Shown piece by piece: positions 41,710 through 51,039 of a stretch of 64,000 bases of DNA; positions within the stretch are counted from its first letter, which is position 1; every line of letters begins with the position of its first letter. The notes under the pieces are model-generated. The model saw nothing but the letters and a program-made list of their open reading frames with translations. It ran no database searches and had not been told where the DNA came from. The position numbers were made by a program, and so were the translations under genes. The stretch is from JAFAXD01 sp963816775 (GTDB taxonomy: Bacteria > Pseudomonadota > Alphaproteobacteria > Rhizobiales > Xanthobacteraceae), in assembly GCA_963816775.1 (NCBI GenBank), contig CAWFLX010000030.1, positions 1 through 64,000 of the forward strand. The letters run 5' to 3'.

Positions 41710-42192
41710 ATGGCCCTCTCCGCGGCGCGTCGCGCGCTTGAACCGGTGATCCGGCGTGTTTTTCACCTCTATTGGCGCTTTTCACGCGGCCTGACGCTGG
41801 GGGTGCGGGCGGTGGTGCTTGATCCAACCGGCCGCGTTTTCCTGGTCAAACACAGCTACATCAGCGGCTGGCACCTGCCGGGCGGCGGCGTCGAGCCAGG
41901 CGAGACCCTGCTCGATGCGTTGGGGCGCGAACTGCTCGAAGAAGGGAACATCGAGCTGACCGCCAGCCCGGCGTTGCACGGGTTCTATTTCAACGGGGGC
42001 GTGTCAGATCGCGATCACGTGGCGGTTTTTGTGGTGAAGACGTTTCGGCAGATCGCACCACCAAAGCCGGGGCACGAAATCATCGCGCATGGCTTCTTTG
42101 CCACCGACGCACTGCCCGACGGCACGTCCGCGGCGACACGCGCACGTATTGCGGAGGCGCTGCTCGGCGCACCGGCACGGGAGCGCTGGTAA
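41710..42192 (+). CDS. NUDIX hydrolase
   Basis: The 160-residue product has a Nudix box: GWHLPGGGVEPGETLLDALG then RELLEEGNIELT. The usual REUXEEXGU becomes RELLEEGNI, with the final Gly moved one place, a variant seen in related proteins. The substrate class (nucleoside diphosphate derivative) is open. An N-terminal helix (RRALEPVIRRVFHLYWRFSR) precedes the fold. Its leader contains a possible Irr box. It is convergent with the hydroquinone reductase gene at 42298 across a palindromic repeat. Confidence 0.88.
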   Translation: MALSAARRALEPVIRRVFHLYWRFSRGLTLGVRAVVLDPTGRVFLVKHSYISGWHLPGGGVEPGETLLDALGRELLEEGNIELTASPALHGFYFNGGVSDRDHVAVFVVKTFRQIAPPKPGHEIIAHGFFATDALPDGTSAATRARIAEALLGAPARERW

Positions 42193-42212
42193 GGCCGCGG
42201 AGTCGCAGGCGT

Positions 42213-42302
42213 CGTGGGATGGGTTGAGCTCTTGCGAAACCCATCGCGATTCTTTCTTCGAGATGAGGCTCATGAGTTTCGCTGCGCTCAATCCATCCTA
42301 CG
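42213..42302. repeat. GTAGGATGGGTTGA-family palindrome, copy 2
   Basis: GGGATGGGTTGAGC near 42217-42230 pairs with GCTCAATCCATCC near 42286-42298, and the interior holds GCGAAACCCATCGCGA and GAGTTTCGC as in copy 1. It lies between convergent genes and supplies the TAG stop of the gene at 42298-43278. Confidence 0.75.
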
Positions 42303-43278
42303 TGAAGCGCGCACGGTCGTGCGCGGCGCCGAAATCAAGCTCCGGGCCCAACGGTACGATACCGGTCGGGTTGATATGTCTGTGGCTGCCATAGTAGTGG
42401 CGCTTGATTTGATCGAGGTCGACGGTCTCGGCGACGCCCGCCACCTGATAGAGATCGCGAACGTAGTTGGAGAGGTTGGGGTAGTCGATGATGCGGCGCA
42501 GATTGCACTTGAAGTGGCCGTAATAGACCGCGTCGAAGCGCACCAACGTCGTGAACAACCGCCAGTCGGATTCGGTGAGCGCGTTGGAGACCAGATAGCG
42601 GTGGTCCGACAACCGCCGCTCGACGGTGTCGAGCGCTCCGAACAAGGCATGGAACGCTTCTTCGTAGGCTTCCTGCGAGCGCGCGAATCCGGTGCGGTAG
42701 ACGCCGTTATTGATATTCTCGAACACGAGCGTGTTGACGCGATCGATCTCACTGCGCAGCGCCGGCGGATAATAGTCGGTACGATCGTTGGTGAAGGCAT
42801 CGAACGCGCTATTGAGCATGCGGATGATTTCAGACGACTCGTTGCTGACGATCGTGCGCCGCTGCTTGTCCCACAGCACGGGAACGCTCACCCGGCCGCT
42901 GTAGTTGCGGTCCGCCGCAAGATAGATCTCGCTCAGACGTTTGGCGCCATTCACGGGATCGCCGGTCGAACCGTCGCCGTCGAACGTCCAGCCTTCGGGA
43001 CCCATGTAGGATGCGACGATCGAGGCCGAGATGACGCCGTCGAGCTTCTTCAATCGCCGCAGGATCATCGTGCGATGCGCCCACGGGCAGGCGAGCGAAA
43101 CGTAGAGGTGATAGCGGCCCGCTTCCGCCTTGAAACCACCCGAACCCGAAGGGCCCGGGCTGCCGTCGGGCGTCACAAAATTGCGAAAGCGCGTCTGCGG
43201 ACGCTCAAAGCGGCCATCCTTGCGCATCCGTGCATCGTCAGCATCCTGGCGCCAGACGCCGTCGATCAAAAGCCCCAT
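42298..43278 (-). CDS. Glutathionyl-hydroquinone reductase (copy 2)
   Basis: The 326-residue product starts MGLLIDGVWRQDADDARMRK (GGAG eight bases upstream) and contains YHLYVSLACPWAHRTMILRR with catalytic Cys64, VSVPVLWDKQRRTIVSNESS and SDHRYLVSNALTESDWRLFT. It is a second Xi-class glutathione transferase, clearly paralogous to 9432-10403. It ends VPLGPELDFGAAHDRARFT followed by TAG, and that stop belongs to a GTAGGATGG repeat, so the last residues may have been reset by repeat insertion. It probably detoxifies quinones. Confidence 0.92.
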   Translation of the reverse strand: MGLLIDGVWRQDADDARMRKDGRFERPQTRFRNFVTPDGSPGPSGSGGFKAEAGRYHLYVSLACPWAHRTMILRRLKKLDGVISASIVASYMGPEGWTFDGDGSTGDPVNGAKRLSEIYLAADRNYSGRVSVPVLWDKQRRTIVSNESSEIIRMLNSAFDAFTNDRTDYYPPALRSEIDRVNTLVFENINNGVYRTGFARSQEAYEEAFHALFGALDTVERRLSDHRYLVSNALTESDWRLFTTLVRFDAVYYGHFKCNLRRIIDYPNLSNYVRDLYQVAGVAETVDLDQIKRHYYGSHRHINPTGIVPLGPELDFGAAHDRARFT

Positions 43279-43348
43279 GCCACACTCCATTTTGCTCCGC
43301 GCGGCGCGATATCGTAGAAACCCAAATGCTTTTGCCGCCCGCGGTTCC

Positions 43349-43864
43349 ATGACCGATCTTTCCGTGACCATCCTACCCGAGACCGCGGACGACGCGCTGG
43401 CGATCGACCGCCTGCACGAGCGCACCTTCGGGCCCGGGCGTTTCGCGCGTACCACTTATCGGGTGCGCGAGCGTACGCCGCATCTCCTCTCGCTCTCGTT
43501 CACGGCCCGGATCGGCACGCTGCTGGTCGGTTCCGTGCGGCTGTCCCCGATCCGGGTCGGAGAAACTCCGGCATTGCTGCTTGGCCCGCTCACCATCGAG
43601 CCGCCGTTCCGTGGACGCGGAATCGGAGCCCGGATGCTCGAGCGCGCGCTGGCTGAGGCCCGCCGCGCCGGGCATCGGCTGATCCTGCTGGTCGGCGATG
43701 AACCTTATTACGCCCGCGCTGGCTTCAAGCGCATCCCGCGCCGGCAGGTCACCATGCCCGGCCCGGTCGACCCGGCACGGCTCCTCGTCGCCGAGCTCGC
43801 CGACGGCGCGTTCCAGGGCGTATCCGGAGCGATCCAGCCGGACTGGGATGCGGCTGGGGCGTGA
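43349..43864 (+). CDS. GNAT-family N-acetyltransferase
   Basis: The 171-residue product begins MTDLSVTILPETADDALAID. It contains LLLGPLTIEPPFRGRGIGAR followed by MLERALAEARRAGH, the acetyl-CoA pyrophosphate loop (R/Q-x-x-G-x-G/A), and LVGDEPYYARAGFKRIP near the end. This pattern (GPLxVxPxxQGxGIG and GDxxYYxRFGF) is the YhbS-type subgroup. The substrate is unknown. The in-frame upstream extension to 43130 overlaps the start of the divergent reductase gene and is not used. Confidence 0.88.
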   Translation: MTDLSVTILPETADDALAIDRLHERTFGPGRFARTTYRVRERTPHLLSLSFTARIGTLLVGSVRLSPIRVGETPALLLGPLTIEPPFRGRGIGARMLERALAEARRAGHRLILLVGDEPYYARAGFKRIPRRQVTMPGPVDPARLLVAELADGAFQGVSGAIQPDWDAAGA

Positions 43865-43921
43865 TCCCGAAGCGTTTTCACGGCAGCCCGCACAGTAAGC
43901 CGTAAGGCCGGATCGGGCTGA

Positions 43922-45988
43922 TCACCGCCCTTCGCGCGCCCAGGTCGTGGCCAGGCTGCCCAACAGCAACAGCATGCCGAGCAGACCCGTGAAGATCGGC
44001 AGCACGCCAATCCCGCGCACCACGCTGGCATCCCGCATTTTCAGGCCGATCCAGTCGGCGCCCTCAAACGTGTCGGTCGAGCGGACGGCGAGAACGCGCG
44101 GGACGCTCAGTCCATCGCCGGTATCGAGCCGGCGCGCGCTGCCGCCGGTGGCCGTGGCCAGTGGCGCCACGACCTCCGTCGTCGAGGTGACTTCGGCGAA
44201 CTCGCGCGGATTGGCCGGGCCGACGTTGGCCAGCGTTGTCAGCTTGCCGTCGGTGGCGCGCCAGAGGCCGATCTCATTCGCCTCGACCGTCTTTCGCCAT
44301 ACCCCCGGCTCAACCGGATCAAGCACGACCGTTCGCACGGCTCCCGACGGCGCGGTGAGCGTCACCTCGGAAACGCTGTCCGCCATGGTCTGCCGTTGCA
44401 CGACCAATTCACGCCCGTTCGCAAACAAGCGCAGCGCCTCTTCCTCGAGATCGGGCTGCTGCATCAGCCAATGCGAAAGCCGGCGGAGGAGGTCGAGATG
44501 CGGCCCACCCTCCTCGTAACCGCGCGCCCACAACCAGATGTGATCTGACAGGAGCAGTGCCACGCGGCCGGCGCCCTCGCGCGACAGCACGAGCAACGGC
44601 TTGTCGTCGGGCCCGTTCATGACGGTGGTCCCGTGTGCCGATCTCGTGTCAACGATTCGGAACCAGCGACTCCAATGCGGAGGATTCTCGCCGCTGCCCT
44701 CGAGGCCGCGCGTGACCGGGTGCCGTTTGCCCAGGTCGGTCAATTGCGGGCGAAACGCGACTTCGGTGGTGCGGCCGGTCGGTTCAGCGGGCAGCACGGC
44801 ATCGAGCGGCGTCCGCCAGATCGTGGTGGGGCTTGCGTAGTCCGGCCCGGCTGCAACCAGGACGGCGCCGCCGTCGTGCACATAGCGGGCGATGTTGTCG
44901 AAATAGATAATCGGCAGCACGCCCTGGCGGGCATAGCGGTCGAAAATGATCAGTTGGAACTCGTTGATCTTCTGCTGAAACAATTCGCGCGTCGGGAACG
45001 CGATCAGCGAAAGCTCGTTGATCGGCGTGCCGTCCTGCTTCTCGGGCGGACGCAGAATCGTGAAATGCACCAAGTCAACATTGGCATCCGACTTGAGCAG
45101 GTTGCGCCACGTGCGTTCGCCCGCATGCGGTTCGCCCGAGACCAGCAGGACGCGCAGCTTGTCGCGCACGCCGTCGATCGACACCACCGCCCTGTTGTTC
45201 ACGGTAGTCAGTTCACCGGGGACGGGCGCGGTCTCGATCTCAACGATATTCGGCCCCGCATGCGGGAGCGGAATTTGCGCGCGCACCGCAACGTCGGTGC
45301 GCACCGCGCGTTGGTCGATGATTTCGCCGTCGCGGCGGATCGTGATCTGCGCCAGCTCCGGCGCAATGCCTAAATCTTCGATCCGAAATACCAACGTTTG
45401 TGATTGACCGACAATGCCGAAACGCGGGGCCGAGATCAGGGCGACCCGACGGTCGCGTTCATTCGGGTGGCCGGTCACCAGGGCATGAACTGGGGCGGAA
45501 AAGCCGAGTGCACCGGTGTCCGCCGGCACGTCGTGCACGCGGCCATCGGTCAGCAGGATTGCACCTGCAACTCGATCCGGCGGCACGTCGGCAATCGCCG
45601 TGCCAAGCGCCGAAAACAGCCGCGTGCCATCGATTTCGCCGTTGCTCTCGCCGGCTTCGACCGTGCGAACTTCGAGGCCGGCGATGCGGCCAAGGCGCTG
45701 GGTGAGAGCGTCCCGCGCCGCCTTGGTCTGGGCCGCGCGGTCGCCGAAATTCTGACTGGGGCTTTTGTCGACAATGACAACCGCGACCGAAGACAGCGGC
45801 TCGCGATCTTCCCGCGTGAACGATGGGTTGGCCAGCGCCAGGACCAGACAGGCGAGCGCGCCAACGCGCAGCAATGTTCCACGGCTGCGGGCCGCGAGCA
45901 GAAGCGCGGCGATGACCGCCGCAACCGCCAACGCCGCCCAGAGAACTTCGGTCGGAACGATCGGCGCGAATGAGATTCCGTAGTCCAT
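43922..45988 (-). CDS. Large Bat-like membrane protein of the MoxR operon
   Basis: The 688-residue product has two N-terminal membrane spans (about residues 15-55) and one at the C-terminus (ILPIFTGLLGMLLLLGSLAT region). Between them is a vWA-like part (VAVVIVDKSPSQNF, metal-site-like DKS; AGAILLTDGRVHD) and a glutamine-amidotransferase-like segment (LRVLLVSGEPHAGERTWRNL; ARYVHDGGAVLVAAGPDYAS). Such proteins end moxR-DUF58-batA operons in Rhizobiales. They are thought to act in envelope stress or protein maturation; the exact role is unknown. It starts 12 bases after the preceding gene's stop. Confidence 0.8.
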   Translation of the reverse strand: MDYGISFAPIVPTEVLWAALAVAAVIAALLLAARSRGTLLRVGALACLVLALANPSFTREDREPLSSVAVVIVDKSPSQNFGDRAAQTKAARDALTQRLGRIAGLEVRTVEAGESNGEIDGTRLFSALGTAIADVPPDRVAGAILLTDGRVHDVPADTGALGFSAPVHALVTGHPNERDRRVALISAPRFGIVGQSQTLVFRIEDLGIAPELAQITIRRDGEIIDQRAVRTDVAVRAQIPLPHAGPNIVEIETAPVPGELTTVNNRAVVSIDGVRDKLRVLLVSGEPHAGERTWRNLLKSDANVDLVHFTILRPPEKQDGTPINELSLIAFPTRELFQQKINEFQLIIFDRYARQGVLPIIYFDNIARYVHDGGAVLVAAGPDYASPTTIWRTPLDAVLPAEPTGRTTEVAFRPQLTDLGKRHPVTRGLEGSGENPPHWSRWFRIVDTRSAHGTTVMNGPDDKPLLVLSREGAGRVALLLSDHIWLWARGYEEGGPHLDLLRRLSHWLMQQPDLEEEALRLFANGRELVVQRQTMADSVSEVTLTAPSGAVRTVVLDPVEPGVWRKTVEANEIGLWRATDGKLTTLANVGPANPREFAEVTSTTEVVAPLATATGGSARRLDTGDGLSVPRVLAVRSTDTFEGADWIGLKMRDASVVRGIGVLPIFTGLLGMLLLLGSLATTWAREGR

Positions 45989-46000
45989 GCGCGGTTCTAT

Positions 46001-48814
46001 CTACTGTCCCAAGCGCTCGAGCAGGGCAGGGATGTGCACCTGATCGGCCTTGTAGTTGCCGGTCAGGGTGTACATCACGATGTTGACGCCGGCGCGGAAC
46101 GCGAACTCGCGCTGACGCGGTTCGCCCGGGGAGAGCGGCAACATCGGCTGCCCGTCCGAACGCATGGCCCAGGCACCCGCCAAGTCATTGGATGTGATGA
46201 GGATCGACGATACGCCATCGCCGCCGCGCGCCGGGCGCTTGTCCTCATCGATCTCGGTATCGATCGGCATTGCCTCGACCCACAATTGACCGGAGTTGAA
46301 GCGGCCGGGAAAATCGCGCAGCAGGTAGAACGTTTTGGTCAGCACATGGTCGCGGCTGATCGGCTCGAGCTCGGGAATGTCGAGCGAGGAGAGAATCGAA
46401 CGCAGCGCCAGCATGCCGGGGCCGCGGCTCTCGCCGCCCGGCCCGGGCGGCGCCATCACCGCGTCCCGCGTATCGAACAGAACGGTGCCGCCCTGTTTCA
46501 TGTAGGCGTCGATGCGCGCGAGCGCCTGCGCCGACGGCTTGGGGGCGTTTGGTGAGATCGGCCAGTAGATCAGTGGAAAGAACGCGAGCTCGTCGCGCGC
46601 CAAGTCGAGCCCGACCGGATCGCCGGCTTCGAGCGCGGTGCGCTGCGCCAAGAATAGCGTCAGCCCGGCGAGCCCGGCGCGACTGACGTTGTCGATCTCG
46701 GCGTCGCCGGTGATCACATAGGCGAGGTGGGTTTCCTCGGTCGCCCGCTTGGCGAACTGGTCGCCCGACGAACTCTGCGCCCAACCGGTCGAAACCGCGA
46801 GCGTCAACGCCAGGCCGACGAGCAACGCTGTCGCAGCGGTCTGTCGGCGCGGGAGCAGCCGATAGATCCCGCCCGCCAGCCAGAACACGACCAGCGCGTC
46901 GACAACCAGGAGGGCAAACGCCGCCAGAAACAGCGGTCCGCGCAAATCCGCGGGCTCGCCCTGCTGGTAAGGCTGCAGCCGCGCGTTAAGGCCGCTAAAG
47001 TCGATCGGCTTCAAACGATCCGTCGGCAGCAGCGTGTTGACCGCCAGCAGACCTTCGGGTGGTCCGTAGAAGCCGGGTGGATTATCGGCTTTCGCCCGTC
47101 CGGTGTAATTGGCAGGCACCGGTCGCGCCGTGATCGGCGGCGGACCGAACGTCCCGAAACCATCGAGCGTTCGCGTCGGCGGCAGCGCGTCACGCGTGCT
47201 GGCCTCGGTGGGCTGGCTGGCCTCACTCGCTGCCGCGGCTGAACCCGAGAGCCCGACGACGCGCTTGAGCATGTCGACGAACGCGCCGGACAGCGGCAGA
47301 TTCGACCAGCGCGTGTCAGCGGTCACGTGGAACAACACGAGCACACCCTTGCCGCGCCGGCTGGCGGTGACAAGCGGTGTGCCGTCGCCGAGCGCCGCCC
47401 AAGTCCGATCGACCAAGCCCGAATCGGGTTCAGCCAGAACTTGCCTGGTTACCGTTACGTCGCCTGGTACGTCCATGCCGGCGAACGGTCCTTCGCGTGA
47501 AAACGACGCCAGCTGCTGGGGCTGTTCCCAACTCAAGCTGCCGCCCAGGATGCGGCCACCCCGCCTTAGCCTGACCGGTACCAGCTCGTCGTCGGCGGCC
47601 GCCAGGCGCGGCCCGGCAAAGCGCACCAAAACACCGCCATCCTCGACCCATTTCACCAGACGATCGTGCGCCTCGCCCGCGACATTGCCGACGTCAGCCA
47701 GAATCATCATGGGCACGCGCTGGTCGATGAATTGGTTCACGGCGTCGGACGGAGAACCACGATCGGCAATCCGCACGTCGGCAAATGGCCCCAGCGCGCG
47801 TGAGAGATAGAAATTGGACGCCAGCAGCGGCTGGGCCGTGTCCGCGGTTGAGCCGGTGATGACCCCAACCGTCCGCCGCCGCCAGCGCTTGTCGAGCAGC
47901 TGCACGGCTCCGGCAGAGCGTTCCGGCGTAATTTCCAGTCGGGCGATGTCGTTTCTGATCTCGACCGGGAGGTCGAATTGAGCCTCGGTTTCGCTCTCGC
48001 CCGCGCCAAAGGCGTAGGGGGCTTCGCCGAGCGGCAGCCCTTTGAGATCGAGCGCGCGCACAAAGCCGCTGTCGCCGGAATTAAGATCGGAGCGCAACAC
48101 CTTGACCGAGAGAACGCCCGCCGCATTGTCTGCGGCAGCAAGCGCATGTGCCCCCGGCAATCCGCCCGCGACGACGGTTAACGAATGCTTGTCGGCGGCG
48201 TGCGCCAGGCCCTCGACGAACTCGCCGGCGCCGCCGGCATCCGTTCCGTCTGACAACCACAAGACCTCGGCATCCGGCGCGGCCGCGAGAAACCGCGTGA
48301 GCCCAGGGAGTGCGTCGGTGCGTGCAATCGTATGCGGCTTGGGCTTGACCTGCCGCAGCCGTACCCGTGCCGCCGCCGGCGTTTCGAGCGAGATATCGCG
48401 GGGCTCGGATAGCGGTACCAACGCCACGGCGCGGTTGTCGGCGTCAGCTCGGGCGAGCAGGTCTTCGGCCGTGCGCATGCGCGCGTCCCAGGTCGGAGCC
48501 GCAGACCACCCGTCATCGATCAGCAGCACCATGGGCACGTTCGCTTGGGAGGTGGCGATTGGCGGGTTCCAGAGCGGTCCGGCCGCCGCGATGATCACGA
48601 GCGCCGCAAGCGTGAGCCGCAGCAGCGTCAACCACCACGGCGTGCGGGCCGGCGTTTCCTCCTTGGGGGCAAGGTCGAACAACAGCCGTGTTGGTGGAAA
48701 CGCGATCCTGCGCGGACGCGGCGGTATCAGTCGCAGGAGCCACCACAACACAGGCAGGCTCAGCAGGCCGACGAGAACCAGCGGCTGCGCGAAAGCGAGT
48801 GGCAGCCCCATCAT
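46001..48814 (-). CDS. BatA N-terminal / DUF4159 membrane protein
   Basis: The 937-residue product starts MMGLPLAFAQPLVLVGLLSL with the BatA-type opening (LLRLIPPRPRRIAFPPTRLL) and two membrane spans near residues 10-30 and 58-78. A vWA-like region follows (VPMVLLIDDGWSA). Further spans lie near residues 640-690. The C-terminal 200 residues are DUF4159 (ATEETHLAYVITGDAEIDNV to MKQGGTVLFDTRDAVM). It is an inner-membrane protein with a large periplasmic part. Its ATG overlaps the TGA of the DUF58 gene (48811-48814). Role inferred from MoxR-AAA systems: assembly or stress tolerance of envelope complexes. Confidence 0.88.
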   Translation of the reverse strand: MMGLPLAFAQPLVLVGLLSLPVLWWLLRLIPPRPRRIAFPPTRLLFDLAPKEETPARTPWWLTLLRLTLAALVIIAAAGPLWNPPIATSQANVPMVLLIDDGWSAAPTWDARMRTAEDLLARADADNRAVALVPLSEPRDISLETPAAARVRLRQVKPKPHTIARTDALPGLTRFLAAAPDAEVLWLSDGTDAGGAGEFVEGLAHAADKHSLTVVAGGLPGAHALAAADNAAGVLSVKVLRSDLNSGDSGFVRALDLKGLPLGEAPYAFGAGESETEAQFDLPVEIRNDIARLEITPERSAGAVQLLDKRWRRRTVGVITGSTADTAQPLLASNFYLSRALGPFADVRIADRGSPSDAVNQFIDQRVPMMILADVGNVAGEAHDRLVKWVEDGGVLVRFAGPRLAAADDELVPVRLRRGGRILGGSLSWEQPQQLASFSREGPFAGMDVPGDVTVTRQVLAEPDSGLVDRTWAALGDGTPLVTASRRGKGVLVLFHVTADTRWSNLPLSGAFVDMLKRVVGLSGSAAAASEASQPTEASTRDALPPTRTLDGFGTFGPPPITARPVPANYTGRAKADNPPGFYGPPEGLLAVNTLLPTDRLKPIDFSGLNARLQPYQQGEPADLRGPLFLAAFALLVVDALVVFWLAGGIYRLLPRRQTAATALLVGLALTLAVSTGWAQSSSGDQFAKRATEETHLAYVITGDAEIDNVSRAGLAGLTLFLAQRTALEAGDPVGLDLARDELAFFPLIYWPISPNAPKPSAQALARIDAYMKQGGTVLFDTRDAVMAPPGPGGESRGPGMLALRSILSSLDIPELEPISRDHVLTKTFYLLRDFPGRFNSGQLWVEAMPIDTEIDEDKRPARGGDGVSSILITSNDLAGAWAMRSDGQPMLPLSPGEPRQREFAFRAGVNIVMYTLTGNYKADQVHIPALLERLGQ

Positions 48815-49764
48815 GCGCGTCGCTCCATGTGCGACACCGCGTGCCATCGGTTGATCCCGACGCCTTCTCGACCGGCGCCCAGCTGACCGTGCAGCTTGAT
48901 CAACAGCTCGCTCGCCGGGCGGTCGGTGCGATGGACGATGAAGCTCCAGCCCAGGCGGTCGGTTTCGGTGCGAATGTCGGCGCGATGGCGCTTGATCCGC
49001 TCGATGTAGTCGGCGCGCCAGGTCTCTGCTCGCCCGGCGGTGATGGTGCCGGCGCCTTCGGGCTCGACGAACTCGATCCGCCCCGAATAGGGGAAGGTCT
49101 CTTCGGCCGGATCGACGATCTGCACGACATGCCCCGCGGAACCGTTCGCGGACAGCTGCGCAATGGTTTCGTGCACGCGTGCGATCGGGCTCCAGAAATC
49201 CGACAGCACCACGGTCTCGGCCAGCGCCGAAGGAGAGAACGTAGGCGGCAGGCTCGTACGCTCGGCCTGATCGTGAACGATCGCCTGCGCGATCCTCTCG
49301 ACCACGTTGCGACTTGCGGTCGGCCGCATCAGTCCCGGGATCCCGATCCGTTCGCCGCCTTCGACCAGCACCTCGGCGAGCGCCAGCGCGATCACGAGCG
49401 ATCGCTCAAGCTTTGTGCCCTGCGCCGACGCGGAAGCAAACAACATGGATTGTGAACGATCGGGCCAGATCCAAACCGTGTGCGCTGCTTCCCATTCCTG
49501 TTCGCGCACATAGAGATGATCGTCGCGCGCCGAGCGTCGCCAATCCACGCGCGCGGCGGCTTCGCCCGACACAAAGCGGCGATACTGCCAGAAGTTTTCA
49601 CCGGAGCCGGCCCGCCGCCGGCCATGCAGGCCGTGGATCACGGTAGCGGCGACCCGACGCGCCTCCAAAATCAGGCGCGGCATGCTGGCGGCCAGCGCGC
49701 GACCGACGCCCACTGCATGACCGACGGCCGCCGCATCGGGCCGTAACGCTTCCATTCCAATCAC
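48811..49764 (-). CDS. DUF58 protein (vWA-like)
   Basis: The 317-residue product contains the DUF58 core GSGENFWQYRRFVSGEAAAR then VDWRRSARDDHLYVREQEWE, followed by a vWA-like fold beginning TVWIWPDRSQSMLF with a MIDAS-like DRSQS. DUF58 proteins are obligate companions of MoxR ATPases and bind the chaperone's substrates. The start ATG overlaps the MoxR stop (ATGA at 49761-49764) and its own stop overlaps the next start, so four genes are tightly coupled. The true start might be a later Met; the family begins near the ALRPDAAAV region. Confidence 0.9.
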   Translation of the reverse strand: MIGMEALRPDAAAVGHAVGVGRALAASMPRLILEARRVAATVIHGLHGRRRAGSGENFWQYRRFVSGEAAARVDWRRSARDDHLYVREQEWEAAHTVWIWPDRSQSMLFASASAQGTKLERSLVIALALAEVLVEGGERIGIPGLMRPTASRNVVERIAQAIVHDQAERTSLPPTFSPSALAETVVLSDFWSPIARVHETIAQLSANGSAGHVVQIVDPAEETFPYSGRIEFVEPEGAGTITAGRAETWRADYIERIKRHRADIRTETDRLGWSFIVHRTDRPASELLIKLHGQLGAGREGVGINRWHAVSHMERRA

Positions 49765-50760
49765 CCGAGCCGTGCCTTGAGGCGCCCAACAATACCCTGA
49801 ATCGTCTCGCCGTCTGCACGCGCTGCGAACGTCAGCGCCATGCGATGCTCGAGGATCGGCTCTGCGAGCGCGACAACGTCATCGATCGAGGGCGCGTACC
49901 GGCCTTCAAGCAATGCGCGGGCGCGCACGGCGAGCATCAGCGCTTGACTGGCGCGTGGCGACGGACCCCACGCGATCAGCTTGCCGATCGGGCCCGCGTC
50001 GGCACTCGGACGCGCCGAGCGCACAAGCGATAGGATAGCTTCGATCACCGATTCACCGACCGGCAACCGCCGAACCAGACGCTGCGCGGCCATCAGATCT
50101 TCCGCGGTCATGGCGGCTTTCGGTTTTGTTTCTTCGGCGCCCGTCGTGTCAAAGAGGATGCGCCGCTCCGCGTCACGGTCCGGATAGTCGACGTCGATTT
50201 CCATCAGGAAGCGATCGAGTTGCGCTTCCGGCAACGGGTAGGTGCCTTCCTGCTCGAGCGGGTTTTGCGTGGCGAGCACGTGAAACGGTCGCGGCAAGTC
50301 ATGGCGGGTGCCCGCGACGGTGACATGCTGTTCCTGCATCGCCTGCAGACAGGGCCGATTGTGTGCGCGGGCTCGCGCGATTGATTTCGTCGGCCATCAG
50401 CAACTGGGCGAACACCGGGCCCGAGATGAAGCGAAAGCCGCGCTTGCCGCCCGCGCTCTCCTCGAGCACTTCGGCGCCGAGAATGTCGGATGGCATCAGG
50501 TCAGGTGTGAATTGAATGCGCCGCGCGTCAAGGCCGAGGACGATACCCATGGTTTCGACGAGCTTGGTCTTGGCCAAACCTGGGACACCGACGAGCAAGG
50601 CGTGGCCACCCGACAAAACCGTGATCAGCGCCTGTTCGACCACCTTGTCCTGGCCGAAAATGACCGAGCCGATCGCGGTCTTGGCGGCCTGGATGTGCGT
50701 CGCCGTCGTTTCGGCGGCCCGCACGATCATGTCTTCGAGTTTTTCAAGGCCCTCAGCCAT
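49761..50760 (-). pseudogene. MoxR-family AAA ATPase, one-base insertion
   Basis: The N-terminal frame (MAEGLEKLEDMIVRAAETTA) carries Walker A (GHALLVGVPGLAKTKLVETM) and Walker B (FAQLLMADEINRASPRTQSA). After SAL the frame breaks: one extra base at 50349 separates it from MQEQHVTVAGTRHDLPRPFH, which continues through sensor 1 (LATQNPLEQEGTYPLPEAQL then DRFL) to the C-terminal lid. Removing that base gives a normal 333-residue MoxR. It would power remodelling of complexes with the DUF58 and Bat partners. The operon is otherwise intact, so a sequencing error is the likeliest explanation. Confidence 0.88.
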
Positions 50761-51039
50761 GCTTGCTCCTTAAACGTGCCTGCATCCGGCGCTGCCGGGC
50801 ATTGTTCGCAGCCTTTGCGCGTGTCCCACCCGATCCTCTCAGGGGAGCCTCGCGCAGGCCATGCCCGAACGCCGTTTGGCGGAAGCCTATGCAACAAGCG
50901 CACCAAAACATCTTTCCGGGCCCGGGGCTTCTCTCGTTTGCCGCAACCTTACGCTATTTTGTAGTCAACGCGCTTGCAGTGGATCACGATCGCGCGAGGG
51001 CCTCCAGAGGCACGAAAGAACCGACAGTCCGTGTGAACC

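Noticed and set aside
47109..47810. A 233-residue plus-strand frame rich in Ser/Pro/Thr
   Set aside because: It is antisense to the BatA/DUF4159 gene, with no ribosome site or recognisable domain.
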